Of a stretch of DNA of 64,000 nucleotides, positions 1-9,603 are shown piece by piece; positions within the stretch are counted from its first letter, which is position 1, and every line of letters begins with the position of its first letter. This DNA is from Oscillospiraceae bacterium (GTDB lineage: Bacteria > Bacillota > Clostridia > Oscillospirales > Oscillospiraceae). The stretch spans positions 28,182 to 92,181 of the forward strand of contig JAILFJ010000129.1 in NCBI GenBank assembly GCA_024697625.1. The letters are read 5' to 3'. A program made the position numbers and the translations under genes. The notes below the pieces were generated by a model that was given only the letters and a program-made list of their open reading frames with translations, was not told the origin of the DNA and ran no database searches.

Positions 1-3000
1 ACCGGAGCCGTCCGAGACCACCGTCGCGCCGGGCATCGAAGTGTTCGCGAGCGTGATATCCGTAGCCCAACGACCGTCAACCTTATACCGGATCGTCAGG
101 GGCTGAGTATGGCGCTTGAAATACAGGTCGGCCTGACCGGTGTTGTTGTTTTTACGGTAGAAATACAGCACCTCATCTCCATCATTGGTTACACTCAAGC
201 CATTGGTACTGTATGGCGCGGTTTCCCCGGCTTTTACCCACGTTTTATTTTTCGCTGAGTTAATGTTTGCATTTGAAGCTTGCTGATTAGAGCCCACAAT
301 CTGAACAAGATCAAAGCCGGGTATCTGGATCATCGTGCTGACATTGGCATAGATCTGCATGCTGAGGTATTGGTAGTTGTATTGGTATGTTCCACCTGCG
401 GCTGTAGTACGGGTATCCGTGTAGGCGTTATTGGAATCACCATACAAATCATCGGCAATGTTCTGCAGGTGGACCAGTCTCTCCCAACTGCGTCCGGTAC
501 TTACACCGTTATCAGTGAACTCGATGTTCTCCGCAGGCATGGTAAATATGGTCATCTTATTGGAATTCGTGTCAGTGCAAAACAGCCATTGTACCCCGTC
601 ATTTTTGTTCTTGGGCCACTGATCCGCTATATATGCGCCATAGAGCGCAGTAATACTCGCCTTGTTGGTGCCGCTGCCATGTCCATTCGATACATCGCTC
701 CAAAAGCTCAGGGTAAACTCTTTGCGATCAAAGTAGACCTTAAACGCGGTGTTTCCGTCCGGGGAAATCGTGACCTTCTCGGATTTTTCGGTATTCAAGG
801 TCAGACCGGCTGCTTCAAGACCGGCTGCGGTCGCAAACTGATTCAGCGTCAGAACGTTGAATTTGATATCCGCATCACTGGTCGGTAGGCCTATGGTCTC
901 GCCGACTGTGCCGGTGCCGACATACGTCTCGTTGGCTGCAGTTTCATGGAGCATGCGGAACTGATACTCATTCGGATTATCAGGGTTCTGCACATAATAA
1001 CCGACCGTATATGTTGACGTCTCAACTGCCGTCCAGTGGGCGTACAGGGTCGGGTCATAGTCGAGAGAATCGCCGCCGGTGTAGAGGCGCAGCTCATACT
1101 CGTACTCAAAAGTCTCAGTGCTGCTGCCGGGCTTGAGCCTTGTCTCGCTTGCGGGAACAAGCGCTCCGGCAGAGTCGTAGATCTGATAACAGTTGGTGGA
1201 GGCATCTCCAGCGGCCTTGGTCCACCAGCCGTTGAAGACATAGCCGTCGGCTGTGGGGACGTCGGCGCTCGTCGGGACCTCGCCCTCGAGGATGACCTTC
1301 GGGGAGACGAAGGCAAGGCTCTGGCCGCCCGCCTGCGCCTTGTTGACGTCAAAGTGCAGCCAGTGCGCCTGCGGGCAGTAGGGGTAAAGGCTGATGTCTC
1401 GGCTGATGTCCTCCGGCTGGAAGGGCTTCGGCTTGCCGGTGTTCTGGTCCAGATCATAAAGATCCTCCGTCCAGTAGGAGAAGGTCAGATACTGGCCGGT
1501 CTTCTTCTGGACCACGACATAGGAGGCCTTGTTTGCCGCGTTTTCCACGCCGTTGGGGTCAACACGCGTACCGGTTCTGTACGTGATCTGATTATAGATG
1601 TTCTCGTCCTGGTCGTTGAAGAGGATATGGTACTGGGCATTATTTTCGTCCGTAAAGCTCGCCGTGACCTCGATCTCCTTCATGCCGCGCTGGGTATTGG
1701 GCACGATGATCTTCCCGTTGGCATCCATAAAGGGGGTGTTTTGCGGCGCGGCCGCGTTGTAGGTATAGCTGAAATCGGAGTAGTCGGCGTCAGTGCCCTC
1801 CATGCCCTTCCAGATCCACTTTTCAAATACGCGGCCGAATTCGGAGGGGGCCACCGGCTCGACCAGCACATCGCCGTCAAAGACGGTCTGGCGAAGCTGG
1901 GTATACTCCTTTTGCTCCGGGCTCAAAAATTTAAATATGTAGCCGCGCTGGTCAGAGGAGACCACGTAAACAGAGAAGCTTGCGCTCTCAAATTCCACAG
2001 CGCCGTCAACGGCATTCGCCGCGAGGGCTTCCGCGCCGCTCTCGGCAAAGTGGACGACGTTGACCGCGTCCCCGTCCTGAACATCCTCGTTCAGCAGGCG
2101 GACAGAAACCGCCACTGGCCTGATCGGCTCGCAGTGATCGCCCGTAGCCGGGTCGATGAGCGAAATGTCAAACGCGTGGGCAAAGGCGAAAACCGCGGCC
2201 TCCTTGCCCAGCGTCTCGGCAGCCTGGTTTACATAATTCTGATATTCTTCTGTGTCAGCCGCAAGCTCCGAAACCTCGAGCTGCGCGTCCATCGGCACGC
2301 CGCTGTCGTTGTCGTAAGTCACGGCGACAAGATAGTCGTTCCCGTCGGAGGCGGTGATGATCTGGGTGACCGTCACCTCGACGACAACATAGACGCTGAA
2401 CTCATTGCTGGCGAAGCTGACGGTGTTGCCAGCGGTCTTGCTGTCGAGGGCTTCCACCTTCTGCCCGTCAGAGGCGAAGTGTACAACCCGCAGCTCGTCG
2501 GCGGTTTCCTGGTCCAGCAGTTCAATGCTGATCTCCACGTCACCGTTCAGGTTGTGGTAGACCGTACCGTCCTTCTCAAAGGAGATATCAAAGGCCTTAG
2601 CGATTTTGACCGCCTTTTCCGCTTTACCGAGTGCCTCGGCCGTTTCGGCAAGGTAGCCCTCGCTCTCCTCGGCGGTAAGCTCGGTGACCTTCAGCTCCAC
2701 GTCCTCCGGCAGGCCGGTGTCGGGGCCGTAGGTTGCGGTGATGTGCCAGGTTTCACCCTCGCTGTCCTTATAATAGGTTTCGACGGTATAGCGCAGCACA
2801 ACATAGACAGAGAATCCGTCTGTCTCAAACTCGATGGTGTCGCCAAGGACCGTTGTGCCAAGGACGACCGGCTTATCGGCATAGGGGTTCACAGCCTGTG
2901 TTCTTCTTGCGGACTTGCTGTTCGCGGAGAAGACGTTGGCCACAGGGGCGCTCTCAAAGTGGACAATGCTGACCGCGTCGTCGGTTCCCAGTTCTTCCTG

Positions 3001-4731
3001 CAGCAGGCGGATGGAAACTTTCAGGTCCTGACTCGGCTGATAGTGCTCCCCGCTCTCCGGGTTCACAAGGCGGATGTCCAGGGCATGGGCGGACGCCAAA
3101 GTTCCGGCGTCCTTGTTCAGGGCTCCGGCTGCTCTCTCGACATAGCTGTCATATTCCGCTGTTCCTTCCGCGAGCTCCGTGACAACAAGCTCGGCGTTCT
3201 CCGGGATCTCGGCCTCCGGCGGGCATACTACCGTAACCTCATAGCCTAAGTTATCCGTGGCTGTCAGGGTTCTGCTTTCAGGCTTCTCCTCTGCTCTATT
3301 CTCGGGTTCCGGTTCTTCCTTTACCGGGACCGTGACGCAGAAGGCAAGAATGTTCTTCGCCGAGAAGACCACCGAGTCACCGTAGAAGTAGGGGGCGCTC
3401 ACAGGTACCGCGGTGCCTTCAGCGGTGACGCTCCAGACCGCCGGCTCCGCGCCGTTCTGCACGGCCTCGGCGATGGCGGGGTCAGAGAGGGTCACAGTCA
3501 CTAGAGTCTCGGGCAGGAAGGATATTCCGTTTATGTCGGTCAGGCTGAGATTCACTGCGGCGATCGTCTCACCCTCAAGGCCGGCCGGTACATCGGCTGC
3601 AGCGTCGGCCTGAAGGAAGACGCTGCCGGAGAAGGGACCGGTTACCGTCACGGCAGTGCCGTTCTCTGTCTTTGCGTTCAGGTTCCGCAGGCCCTGCTGT
3701 CCGGACAGGAGGAAGCGGAAGCGGGAGGCCGCTTCGGTGAATTTTACGGTCCCCAGAACAGTAGTATCCAGCAGGCCGGCGGTCTGGAAGCGGATGGGTT
3801 CCGTGTACTCGTTCTCGGTATAGGCCAGCCATTCGGATCTGACGCTGAAGTCTCCGAGGATGCCGACGTCTCCCTCTCTGCCGGTGCCGTCATAGGCTTC
3901 GTCAGAGTAAGCGAGGAAGGCTTTTCCGTCCAGGGCGGCGCGGAGCAGGCCCTCGGATGCCACCGTGACCTGCAGCTCCTCTTCCGGCACATAGGCTGTG
4001 CCGTCCGGGTACCGGAGCTCCGCCTCCAGCAGGAAGAGTGCGACTTCAGGATGGGTCTCCGCCTCGGCGAATCCAACAAATCTGGCCTGAGCCGTCACAG
4101 TCTCCGGCATGGAGCCGGTAATCTCAACGGTCACGCTGTCGTTTTTGGCGCTGAATTCCGGAATTCTGCCATAGAGCCGATTCCACATGGTGCTGCTCCA
4201 AAGGATGGGCTCGACAGGATTCTGATTCTCATCAGCTACCGGCAGTCTTGCAGCCTGAACCGTGAGCGTACGGTACGGGAGCTCCTCTTCCTCCTCAGGC
4301 GCCACGACCTGCTCTTCCTCTTCGGGGGCCTCGGGCAGCTCTTCGGGCAGAGCCTCGGGCGCGGGCTCCTCCCCCTCGGGCGCTTCTTCAGGAAGATCCT
4401 CGGCAGGCTCTTCCGCAGGCGCAGCCGGCTCCGGCACAGGGAGTTCTTCGGGCAGTTCCGGCGCCTCAGGCAGTGCCCGTTCAGGTGCATCGGCCGGTGC
4501 CGGGCTCTCCGGATCTTTCGGAGCGACGACAGCCTCCGGCATCTCCTTTGCCGGCTTTGCAGACGCCGGTGCGTCAGACGTCTGGTCTGCCGCTTCATAA
4601 ACCTGGCTGACCGGTATTTCCCCGCTCTCCTCCGGCGCGTACTCCGCTCCGGCGGCAGGGACGACCAGCGACAGGACCATGGACATCACCAGGGCCATGC
4701 TCGTCAGTTTGTTCAGAAGTTGTTTGGTCAT
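1..4731 (-). CDS. Giant secreted surface protein with tandem repeats and InlB-like repeats (partial, C-terminus outside window)
   Basis: The open frame starts at the ATG complementary to 4729-4731, preceded by AAGGAG at good spacing, and runs 1577 codons to the window edge with no stop; the ORF track missed it because it is open-ended. Residues 1-29 form a signal peptide with a likely cut after VPAAGA. A Glu/Pro/Ala-rich stretch covers about residues 30-125. Three related repeats of about 130-155 residues follow (about 496-928), each ending in a FSVYVV-like strand. From about residue 930 the sequence resembles InlB B-repeat / Listeria-Bacteroides repeats (short aromatic segments such as GYVFNGWW). 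Such proteins are usually wall-anchored adhesins or host-contact proteins, but the anchor would lie outside the window. The function is inferred only from the architecture. The plus-strand 737-aa ORF opposite it is a shadow. Confidence 0.85.
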   Translation of the reverse strand, partial: MTKQLLNKLTSMALVMSMVLSLVVPAAGAEYAPEESGEIPVSQVYEAADQTSDAPASAKPAKEMPEAVVAPKDPESPAPADAPERALPEAPELPEELPVPEPAAPAEEPAEDLPEEAPEGEEPAPEALPEELPEAPEEEEQVVAPEEEEELPYRTLTVQAARLPVADENQNPVEPILWSSTMWNRLYGRIPEFSAKNDSVTVEITGSMPETVTAQARFVGFAEAETHPEVALFLLEAELRYPDGTAYVPEEELQVTVASEGLLRAALDGKAFLAYSDEAYDGTGREGDVGILGDFSVRSEWLAYTENEYTEPIRFQTAGLLDTTVLGTVKFTEAASRFRFLLSGQQGLRNLNAKTENGTAVTVTGPFSGSVFLQADAAADVPAGLEGETIAAVNLSLTDINGISFLPETLVTVTLSDPAIAEAVQNGAEPAVWSVTAEGTAVPVSAPYFYGDSVVFSAKNILAFCVTVPVKEEPEPENRAEEKPESRTLTATDNLGYEVTVVCPPEAEIPENAELVVTELAEGTAEYDSYVERAAGALNKDAGTLASAHALDIRLVNPESGEHYQPSQDLKVSIRLLQEELGTDDAVSIVHFESAPVANVFSANSKSARRTQAVNPYADKPVVLGTTVLGDTIEFETDGFSVYVVLRYTVETYYKDSEGETWHITATYGPDTGLPEDVELKVTELTAEESEGYLAETAEALGKAEKAVKIAKAFDISFEKDGTVYHNLNGDVEISIELLDQETADELRVVHFASDGQKVEALDSKTAGNTVSFASNEFSVYVVVEVTVTQIITASDGNDYLVAVTYDNDSGVPMDAQLEVSELAADTEEYQNYVNQAAETLGKEAAVFAFAHAFDISLIDPATGDHCEPIRPVAVSVRLLNEDVQDGDAVNVVHFAESGAEALAANAVDGAVEFESASFSVYVVSSDQRGYIFKFLSPEQKEYTQLRQTVFDGDVLVEPVAPSEFGRVFEKWIWKGMEGTDADYSDFSYTYNAAAPQNTPFMDANGKIIVPNTQRGMKEIEVTASFTDENNAQYHILFNDQDENIYNQITYRTGTRVDPNGVENAANKASYVVVQKKTGQYLTFSYWTEDLYDLDQNTGKPKPFQPEDISRDISLYPYCPQAHWLHFDVNKAQAGGQSLAFVSPKVILEGEVPTSADVPTADGYVFNGWWTKAAGDASTNCYQIYDSAGALVPASETRLKPGSSTETFEYEYELRLYTGGDSLDYDPTLYAHWTAVETSTYTVGYYVQNPDNPNEYQFRMLHETAANETYVGTGTVGETIGLPTSDADIKFNVLTLNQFATAAGLEAAGLTLNTEKSEKVTISPDGNTAFKVYFDRKEFTLSFWSDVSNGHGSGTNKASITALYGAYIADQWPKNKNDGVQWLFCTDTNSNKMTIFTMPAENIEFTDNGVSTGRSWERLVHLQNIADDLYGDSNNAYTDTRTTAAGGTYQYNYQYLSMQIYANVSTMIQIPGFDLVQIVGSNQQASNANINSAKNKTWVKAGETAPYSTNGLSVTNDGDEVLYFYRKNNNTGQADLYFKRHTQPLTIRYKVDGRWATDITLANTSMPGATVVSDGSG
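1950..3245 (-). repeat. Three tandem protein-level repeats in the giant surface protein
   Basis: Approximate units are 3245-2785, 2755-2360 and 2340-1950. Each reads: short beta segment, 'ELxVTEL'-like motif, an Ala-rich helix with 'ALGK'-like residues, 'AxAxDIS', a stretch ending 'VVHF', then a strand ending FSVYVV. The first unit has an extra insertion of about 25 residues before its last strand. They look like duplicated stalk modules that have diverged at the DNA level. Confidence 0.7.
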
Positions 4732-4976
4732 TTGACTCTTTCTCCTTATTCTCCAGACTGGGCCTTCGCGGTGGGCTCAGTATGCCGTAAAGACACCTAT
4801 CATAACGCATTATTACATTTTGTAATTTTACAACAAATCGAGTGATTAAATATGAATATTATATGAACAGGCACTTAAGATTTTCCTAAGATCTGGAAAT
4901 CCACTCTTGCAATTATAATAAATATAAAGGATAATAAGGCATCAGTTCAGAAGCAGGAAAGGAGCCGATATATACG
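4732..4976. other. AT-rich intergenic region between divergent genes
   Basis: This region separates the giant surface protein gene (minus) from a small hypothetical gene (plus). It holds both ribosome binding sites. A TATAAT at 4914-4919 points towards the plus gene but has no convincing -35 at 17 bp. I could not define a promoter for the minus gene with confidence. Confidence 0.4.
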
Positions 4977-5303
4977 ATGCTGCAGCCAGATGACGTGATG
5001 AAAACCTCTGATGAGGACTGGGAGCGCTTTAAGGAAGAGGCAAAGAAGGACCCGCTGTATTACAGCGGTCCGGGTGATCTGCTGGACACGGCAGAAGGGC
5101 GGGCAAAGTTCTGCCGTTTGAACGAGACAGGTGTGTTTCGCAAGCCGGATCCGGACTTTCCCAGTCATAAGATCTGGGTCTTCAACCTGCAGGGTCAAGG
5201 CATGACTGTAAAAAAGCGCAGCCGTGTAGACCCTGCGCTGATGGAGGATATCGACTACGACGCCGACGGAAACGAGACCGGGAGAAGTTACGAACCGGCA
5301 TAA
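4977..5303 (+). CDS. Small hypothetical protein, 108 aa
   Basis: I do not recognise this family. The ATG has an AGGAG-type ribosome binding site about 10 bases upstream (aaaGGAGccg). The product is acidic and hydrophilic, without signal peptide or membrane segment, and ends in an Asp/Glu-rich tail. Its stop codon lies inside the left arm of a strong hairpin, so the gene and its terminator are fused. The neighbour downstream (HerA-like ATPase) is convergent. It is probably a monocistronic cytoplasmic protein. A chance ORF is possible, but the ribosome binding site and terminator support a real gene. Confidence 0.55.
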   Translation: MLQPDDVMKTSDEDWERFKEEAKKDPLYYSGPGDLLDTAEGRAKFCRLNETGVFRKPDPDFPSHKIWVFNLQGQGMTVKKRSRVDPALMEDIDYDADGNETGRSYEPA

Positions 5304-5338
5304 GAGAAAGCCCGCTGAGTGCGGGCTTTCTCTTATGC
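5298..5338. terminator. Strong intrinsic terminator, probably bidirectional
   Basis: An 18-bp perfect inverted repeat (GCATAAGAGAAAGCCCGC and its complement) flanks a 5-base loop (tgagt). The A-rich left and T-rich right arms let it act in both directions between the convergent 108-aa gene and the HerA-like gene. The TAA stop of the plus gene (5301-5303) is in the stem. Confidence 0.8.
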
Positions 5339-5362
5339 TGTGTATGCAGGTTTTCTGTACGG

Positions 5363-7030
5363 TTATTTGATATTGCCAAAGAGGCCGCGGATAATGGAGC
5401 TGCTGCCGTTACGCATGACGGAACTCAGCGCGTTGGTGGCCGCGCGTTTGGCGATGGTCTTTGCGTCGGTCTTTTTCCCACCCAGAACGGTGTTCACAAG
5501 GTTGGTGCTGACTGAGCGCATGACCGAGGAGGTCGCTGCAGCGGTGGCTTTCTCGATGGTTTTCTTCTTTCTCTCGGCTTCCTTCTGGGCCGCTTTTTCC
5601 GCAGCTGCGGCTTCTTTTTCAGCCTGCTTCTGTGCGGCAGCGGCTTCTTTCTCCAATGCCTTCAGTGCAGCGGCCTCTTCCTTCTGACGGATCTTCTCAG
5701 CCTCGGCTTCCGCTGCTTCCCGGATTCGCTGCGCTTCCAGTTCTTCATTTGCTTTTGTGATGATTTCGAATGCAGATTCACGGTCATAGCTCTCGCGGTA
5801 TTTGACCTCAAACTCGTCACTGAGAATATAGGTGTTTACGACGTTGGCATCCGCGATGCCCATCAGGCTCTCGGGAGGCAGCACGAAGCCTCTCTCCACA
5901 ATGCTCGGGATGCCTTCTTCGTCCAGGAAGCTGATCAGCGCTTCGCCTACTCCGAGCTCCTGCAGTGCAGTTTCCGTGTTAAAGGCAGGATTCACACGGA
6001 AGCCCTTCGCGGCAGCACGGACGGCCTTCAGCTCTGCAGGAGTATAGGCGCGCAGGGCGTGCTGAACGCGGTTGGAGAGCTGCGCCAGGACTTCGTTCGG
6101 GATATCGGAGGGACTCTGGCTGACAAAGTAGATTCCTACGCCTTTGGACCGGATCAGCTTCACAACCTGGACGATCTTCTGAACCAGTGCCTTCGGGCAG
6201 TCGGTAAAGAGCAGATGTGCCTCATCGAAGAAGAAAATCATCCTCGGCTTCTCGAGGTCACCGACCTCCGGAAGCTTCTCGAAAAGATCGGTCATCATCC
6301 AGAGCAGGAAGATCGCATAGACCGTTGGGCTCTGGATCAGACGCTTCGAGGAAAGAATGTTGATATATCCCTTGCCTTCCCTGCCGGTGCGCATCCAGTC
6401 CCGGATGTCGAGCTCAGGCTCGCCAAAGAACTGCTCGCCGCCCTCCTCTTCAAAGGCCAGCAGGGCACGCTGAATGGCGCCGATGCTTGCCGCCGAGACG
6501 TTTCCGTACATGGTGGTGAACTCCGCACGGTTGTCGCCGACGAACTGCAGCATGGCCCGGAGATCCTTCAGATCAAGCAGCAGCAGACCGTGATCATCCG
6601 CCACACGGAAGACGATATTCAGCACGCCGGTCTGAATCTCTGTCAGGCCCAGAAGCCGCGCAAGCAGTGTGGGTCCCATGGAGGAGACCGTCACGCGCAC
6701 CGGATGTCCGGTTTCGCCGAAGATGTCCCAGAAGCGGGTCGGAAAGCTCTGGTATTGGAAGCTGTCCCCAATGCCAAAGCGGGCAATCCGCTCCTGCATA
6801 TTCGCCGAATCCGTCCCGGCTGCACACATGCCGGAGAGGTCGCCCTTTACGTCCGCGAGGAAAACCGGAACCCCCAATGCGGAGAATGACTCTGCCAGGA
6901 CCTTCATCGTAACCGTTTTTCCGGTGCCGGTGGCGCCGGCGATCAGACCGTGGCGGTTCGCCATGGACGGCAGAAGGCAAAGCTCCTTTTCTCCTGACTT
7001 AGCAAGAAAAATCTTTCCGTCTTTGATCAT
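5363..7030 (-). CDS. HerA/YjgR-like ATPase (DUF853 family), 555 aa
   Basis: The P-loop is GATGTGKT near residue 33, followed by '[11 protein letters not shown]', and the Walker B is '[12 protein letters not shown]', the pattern of the HerA-like ATPases grouped as DUF853 (E. coli YjgR). The family is related to HerA/FtsK motors; its cellular role is poorly defined. The C-terminal region (about 420-510) is a long Ala/Glu/Lys-rich coiled coil, followed by a Ser/Gly-rich end with 'SSIIRGLFG'. The start has GGGAG upstream and a plausible promoter at 7091-7119. The gene stands alone between a terminator and murF. The family call is firm; the function is not. Confidence 0.85.
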   Translation of the reverse strand: MIKDGKIFLAKSGEKELCLLPSMANRHGLIAGATGTGKTVTMKVLAESFSALGVPVFLADVKGDLSGMCAAGTDSANMQERIARFGIGDSFQYQSFPTRFWDIFGETGHPVRVTVSSMGPTLLARLLGLTEIQTGVLNIVFRVADDHGLLLLDLKDLRAMLQFVGDNRAEFTTMYGNVSAASIGAIQRALLAFEEEGGEQFFGEPELDIRDWMRTGREGKGYINILSSKRLIQSPTVYAIFLLWMMTDLFEKLPEVGDLEKPRMIFFFDEAHLLFTDCPKALVQKIVQVVKLIRSKGVGIYFVSQSPSDIPNEVLAQLSNRVQHALRAYTPAELKAVRAAAKGFRVNPAFNTETALQELGVGEALISFLDEEGIPSIVERGFVLPPESLMGIADANVVNTYILSDEFEVKYRESYDRESAFEIITKANEELEAQRIREAAEAEAEKIRQKEEAAALKALEKEAAAAQKQAEKEAAAAEKAAQKEAERKKKTIEKATAAATSSVMRSVSTNLVNTVLGGKKTDAKTIAKRAATNALSSVMRNGSSSIIRGLFGNIK

Positions 7031-7090
7031 AGATTTTTTCTCCCATCTGCTGCTTGTGCAGCACAGTTTTTTTACGAATTCTGTAAAGAC

Positions 7091-7119
7091 ATCATATCAC
7101 AGCTTTTTGTTCAAAACAA
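7091..7119 (-). promoter_or_regulatory. Sigma-A-like promoter for the HerA-like ATPase
   Basis: On the minus strand TTGTTT (7114-7119) and TATGAT (7091-7096) are separated by exactly 17 bp. The start codon lies about 60 bp downstream. Confidence 0.5.
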
Positions 7120-7168
7120 CAGAAAAAGTATTTTTTGGAGAAAAAAGTGTACGGCAGGGTGAGAACTG

Positions 7169-8515
7169 TCACATCTCGCGGATCGCTGCAGAGACGAACT
7201 CATAGTGCGATCCCTTCGAGGCTTTTACGAGGATGCAGTCCCCTTCCCGAAGTTCCTTCCGCAGCGCGTCAATAAGCGCCTCCCGGGTCTCGAAGCGTTT
7301 TCCGATCCCTCCCGCACCGCGGCAGAGCGCCTCCGAATACAGTCCGCTGGTGAGGATCAGCTCCACGCCCTTCTCCAGGGCATAGAGTCCGACCTCCTCA
7401 TGCATCGGGACACTGTTCTCCCCCTGTTCCAGCATGTCCCCGAGAATACATACGTGGCGTTTCCCCGGCAGGAGCACGAGGGAGTCTATCGCGCATCTGA
7501 CGGAGTCCGGATTGGCATTATAGCTGTCGTCAAAGAGTGTGACGGAAGCCGTACGGATGACATCCCCCCGTCTGCTGACATTCCGAAAGGCTGCAATCCC
7601 TGCGCGTATTTGCTCATCACTCAGACCGAACAGCATTCCGACGGTCGCTGCAGAAAGCGCTGCATAGACCACGTGCCTGCCAAAGGCCGGGATCCGGACA
7701 GAGATGTGGCGAAGGCCGCATACGATCTCACAGCAGGTATCCGTCTCTTCCGTACGAACCTGTTCGGCACGGACGTCACAGTTCTCTCCGAAGCCGTAAG
7801 TGATTTTCCGCTGCATGCACTGCAGCTCTGCAAGCAGGGTATCGTCACCGTTCACGATCACCGGTGCGGTGTCCGGCAGATCTTCCAGCATCTCGGTTTT
7901 CGCCCGAAGGACGCCCTCCAGGTCATGCAGAAACTCAAGATGCGCATGTCCAATGACGGTAAAGACCGCCGCCGTCGGTCTTACCATCCGGGAGAGCAAC
8001 GACATCTCGCCGAAATCGGAGATCCCCATCTCGATCACCGCCGCCTCGTGCCGGTGTTCCAGACGGGACAGCATCATCGGGATTCCGATCCGGTTATTCA
8101 GGTTTCCCTCCGTGCGCAGCGTACGGAAGCGCTGCTCCAGCACGGCCGCGATCATCTCTTTGGCAGTTGTCTTGCCGACACTGCCCGTGACGCCGACTAC
8201 CGGGAGGTCGAATTCCGCCCGATAAGCCTCTGCGAGCTTTTCGATCGCTGCCTGTACATCCGGGACCAGAATCAGCGTGCCGGTTTCCCCCTCGGGAGTA
8301 TATTCCGCAAGACAGCACGCTGCGCCGTTTAGAAAAGCAGCGTGGATATAGTCATGGCCGTCTGCGTGTTCGCCGCGGTATGCAGCGAAGAGGTCCCCTT
8401 CCTCGACCGCACGGCTGTCAATCACGATATGCCGCAGTTCTCTGTCATTATTCAGAACTCCGGCGATCTCTCCTCCGACGAGCTCCGCGGCCTTTGTCAC
8501 TGTCATTCCTTCCAA
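7169..8515 (-). CDS. murF: UDP-N-acetylmuramoyl-tripeptide--D-alanyl-D-alanine ligase MurF, 448 aa
   Basis: MurF adds D-Ala-D-Ala to the UDP-MurNAc-tripeptide in the last cytoplasmic step of peptidoglycan precursor synthesis, using ATP. The sequence shows the Mur-ligase P-loop GVTGSVGKTT (about 108-117), 'EGNLNNRIGIP', 'VIEMG', 'IGHAHLEFL' and the C-terminal 'DSYNANPDS' typical of MurF. The length is normal for the family. I keep the TTG start at 8515: AGAGGGG lies 8-9 bases upstream of it, while the ATG three codons later has GGAAGGA directly against it with no spacing. No other mur genes are in the window. rfbA lies 75 bp upstream in the same direction and may be co-transcribed. Confidence 0.95.
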   Translation of the reverse strand: MEGMTVTKAAELVGGEIAGVLNNDRELRHIVIDSRAVEEGDLFAAYRGEHADGHDYIHAAFLNGAACCLAEYTPEGETGTLILVPDVQAAIEKLAEAYRAEFDLPVVGVTGSVGKTTAKEMIAAVLEQRFRTLRTEGNLNNRIGIPMMLSRLEHRHEAAVIEMGISDFGEMSLLSRMVRPTAAVFTVIGHAHLEFLHDLEGVLRAKTEMLEDLPDTAPVIVNGDDTLLAELQCMQRKITYGFGENCDVRAEQVRTEETDTCCEIVCGLRHISVRIPAFGRHVVYAALSAATVGMLFGLSDEQIRAGIAAFRNVSRRGDVIRTASVTLFDDSYNANPDSVRCAIDSLVLLPGKRHVCILGDMLEQGENSVPMHEEVGLYALEKGVELILTSGLYSEALCRGAGGIGKRFETREALIDALRKELREGDCILVKASKGSHYEFVSAAIREM

Positions 8516-8590
8516 GCTTCTGTTCCCCTCTCCATGAATTGTTTACACACAGGATTCCGGGATACGTCATTCCGATTCACTTCCGTGTAC

Positions 8591-9496
8591 TCAGAGGACA
8601 ATCCTGCCCTCCAGAACCGCTCTCAGGTGATCACCGTACGGACTGTTGCCATATCGGGCTGCACCCTCCGCAAGCTTCAGACTGTCGATCCAACCAAGGT
8701 GAAACGCGATCTCTTCCGGGGCTGAGATGGTCATCCCCTGATACTGCTCGAGCATACAGACAAAGTTTGTCGCACGCCTCAGGCTGTCTACGGTCCCTGC
8801 ATCCATCCAGGTAAAGCCTCTGCCGAGGAGCTGTGCATGCAGACGCTTCTGTCGGAGGTACAGGTCGTTGAGCGTGGTGATCTCGAGTTCACCCCTGGCG
8901 CTCGGCTTCACCAGCTCCGCCATGTCGCTTACACCCGGAGGATAAAAGTAGAGACCGACGATCGCATAGTTGCTCTTCGGCTCTTTCGGCTTCTCCTCCA
9001 CCGAGAGTACATGCACGCCGTCCTGCCCGTATTTGGAGCTTCCTTCAAACTCCATGATCCCGTAGCGCTCAGGATCTTCCACATAGTATCCGAAGATAGT
9101 CGCGTTCCCCTCTTCGGCATTTCGGGCTGCGGACTCCAGCTTGTTTCCGAGACCGTTGCCGTAAAAAATGTTGTCGCCAAGGATCATGGCGCAGCTGTCG
9201 TCCCCTATGAAGTCTCTTCCGATGGTGAAGGCCTGGGCAAGTCCTTCCGGCCGCTCCTGAACGGCATACTCCAGCCGGATTCCAAATTGAGAGCCGTCTC
9301 CCAGAAGCTGCCGGATTCGCGGCGTATCCTCCGGTGTGCTGATCACCAAGATATCCTGGATTTTCGCCAGCATCAGTGTGGACAGAGGATAATAGATCAT
9401 CGGCTTGTTATAGATCGGCAGAAGCTGCTTCGACACGACAATGGTCAGCGGATACAGCCTCGTACCGGCGCCGCCGGCAAGAATGATTCCCTTCAT
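8591..9496 (-). CDS. rfbA: Glucose-1-phosphate thymidylyltransferase RfbA/RmlA, 301 aa
   Basis: This enzyme makes dTDP-glucose from glucose-1-phosphate and dTTP, the first step to dTDP-L-rhamnose. The nucleotidyltransferase signature GGAGTRLYPLT is near residues 8-18, followed by 'KQLLPIYNKPMIYYPLS', both hallmarks of RmlA. I choose the ATG at 9496 rather than the 9538 start of the ORF track: GGGAG sits just upstream and the product then begins MKGIILAGG as in the family. rfbB, rfbC and rfbD are not in the window. A divergent promoter pair lies between this gene and pcrA. Confidence 0.95.
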   Translation of the reverse strand: MKGIILAGGAGTRLYPLTIVVSKQLLPIYNKPMIYYPLSTLMLAKIQDILVISTPEDTPRIRQLLGDGSQFGIRLEYAVQERPEGLAQAFTIGRDFIGDDSCAMILGDNIFYGNGLGNKLESAARNAEEGNATIFGYYVEDPERYGIMEFEGSSKYGQDGVHVLSVEEKPKEPKSNYAIVGLYFYPPGVSDMAELVKPSARGELEITTLNDLYLRQKRLHAQLLGRGFTWMDAGTVDSLRRATNFVCMLEQYQGMTISAPEEIAFHLGWIDSLKLAEGAARYGNSPYGDHLRAVLEGRIVL

Positions 9497-9528
9497 TCTG
9501 ATTCTCCCTGTCTTTTGTAATTTATGAC

Positions 9529-9557
9529 ATTTTATCATCCTGAAGGAAAATCTGCAA
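9529..9557 (-). promoter_or_regulatory. Promoter of rfbA
   Basis: On the minus strand TTGCAG (9552-9557) and TAAAAT (9529-9534) are separated by 17 bp, about 33 bp upstream of the chosen rfbA start. Transcription from here would exclude the longer N-terminus of the ORF track, supporting the 9496 start. Confidence 0.55.
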
Positions 9558-9567
9558 GTGCGAAGTC

Positions 9568-9596
9568 TTGAAGCGGATTCGAAAACATGCTACAAT
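9568..9596 (+). promoter_or_regulatory. Promoter of pcrA, placed so that the mRNA would be leaderless
   Basis: TTGAAG (9568-9573) and TACAAT (9591-9596) are separated by 17 bp. The expected transcription start (about 9602-9604) coincides with the first good ATG at 9604. The TTG used by the ORF track at 9568 is part of the -35 box and cannot be the translated start if this promoter is used. Confidence 0.55.
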
Positions 9597-9603
9597 ATCA
9601 TTT

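Noticed and set aside
1036-3249. 737-aa plus-strand ORF
   Set aside because: Antisense to the giant surface protein, whose frame is open throughout, has a signal peptide and matches repeat families.
4262-4600. Ser/Gly-rich 112-aa plus-strand ORF that looks like a silk- or linker-like protein
   Set aside because: It is the complement of the Glu/Pro-rich segment (GAG/GAA codons) of the giant surface protein.
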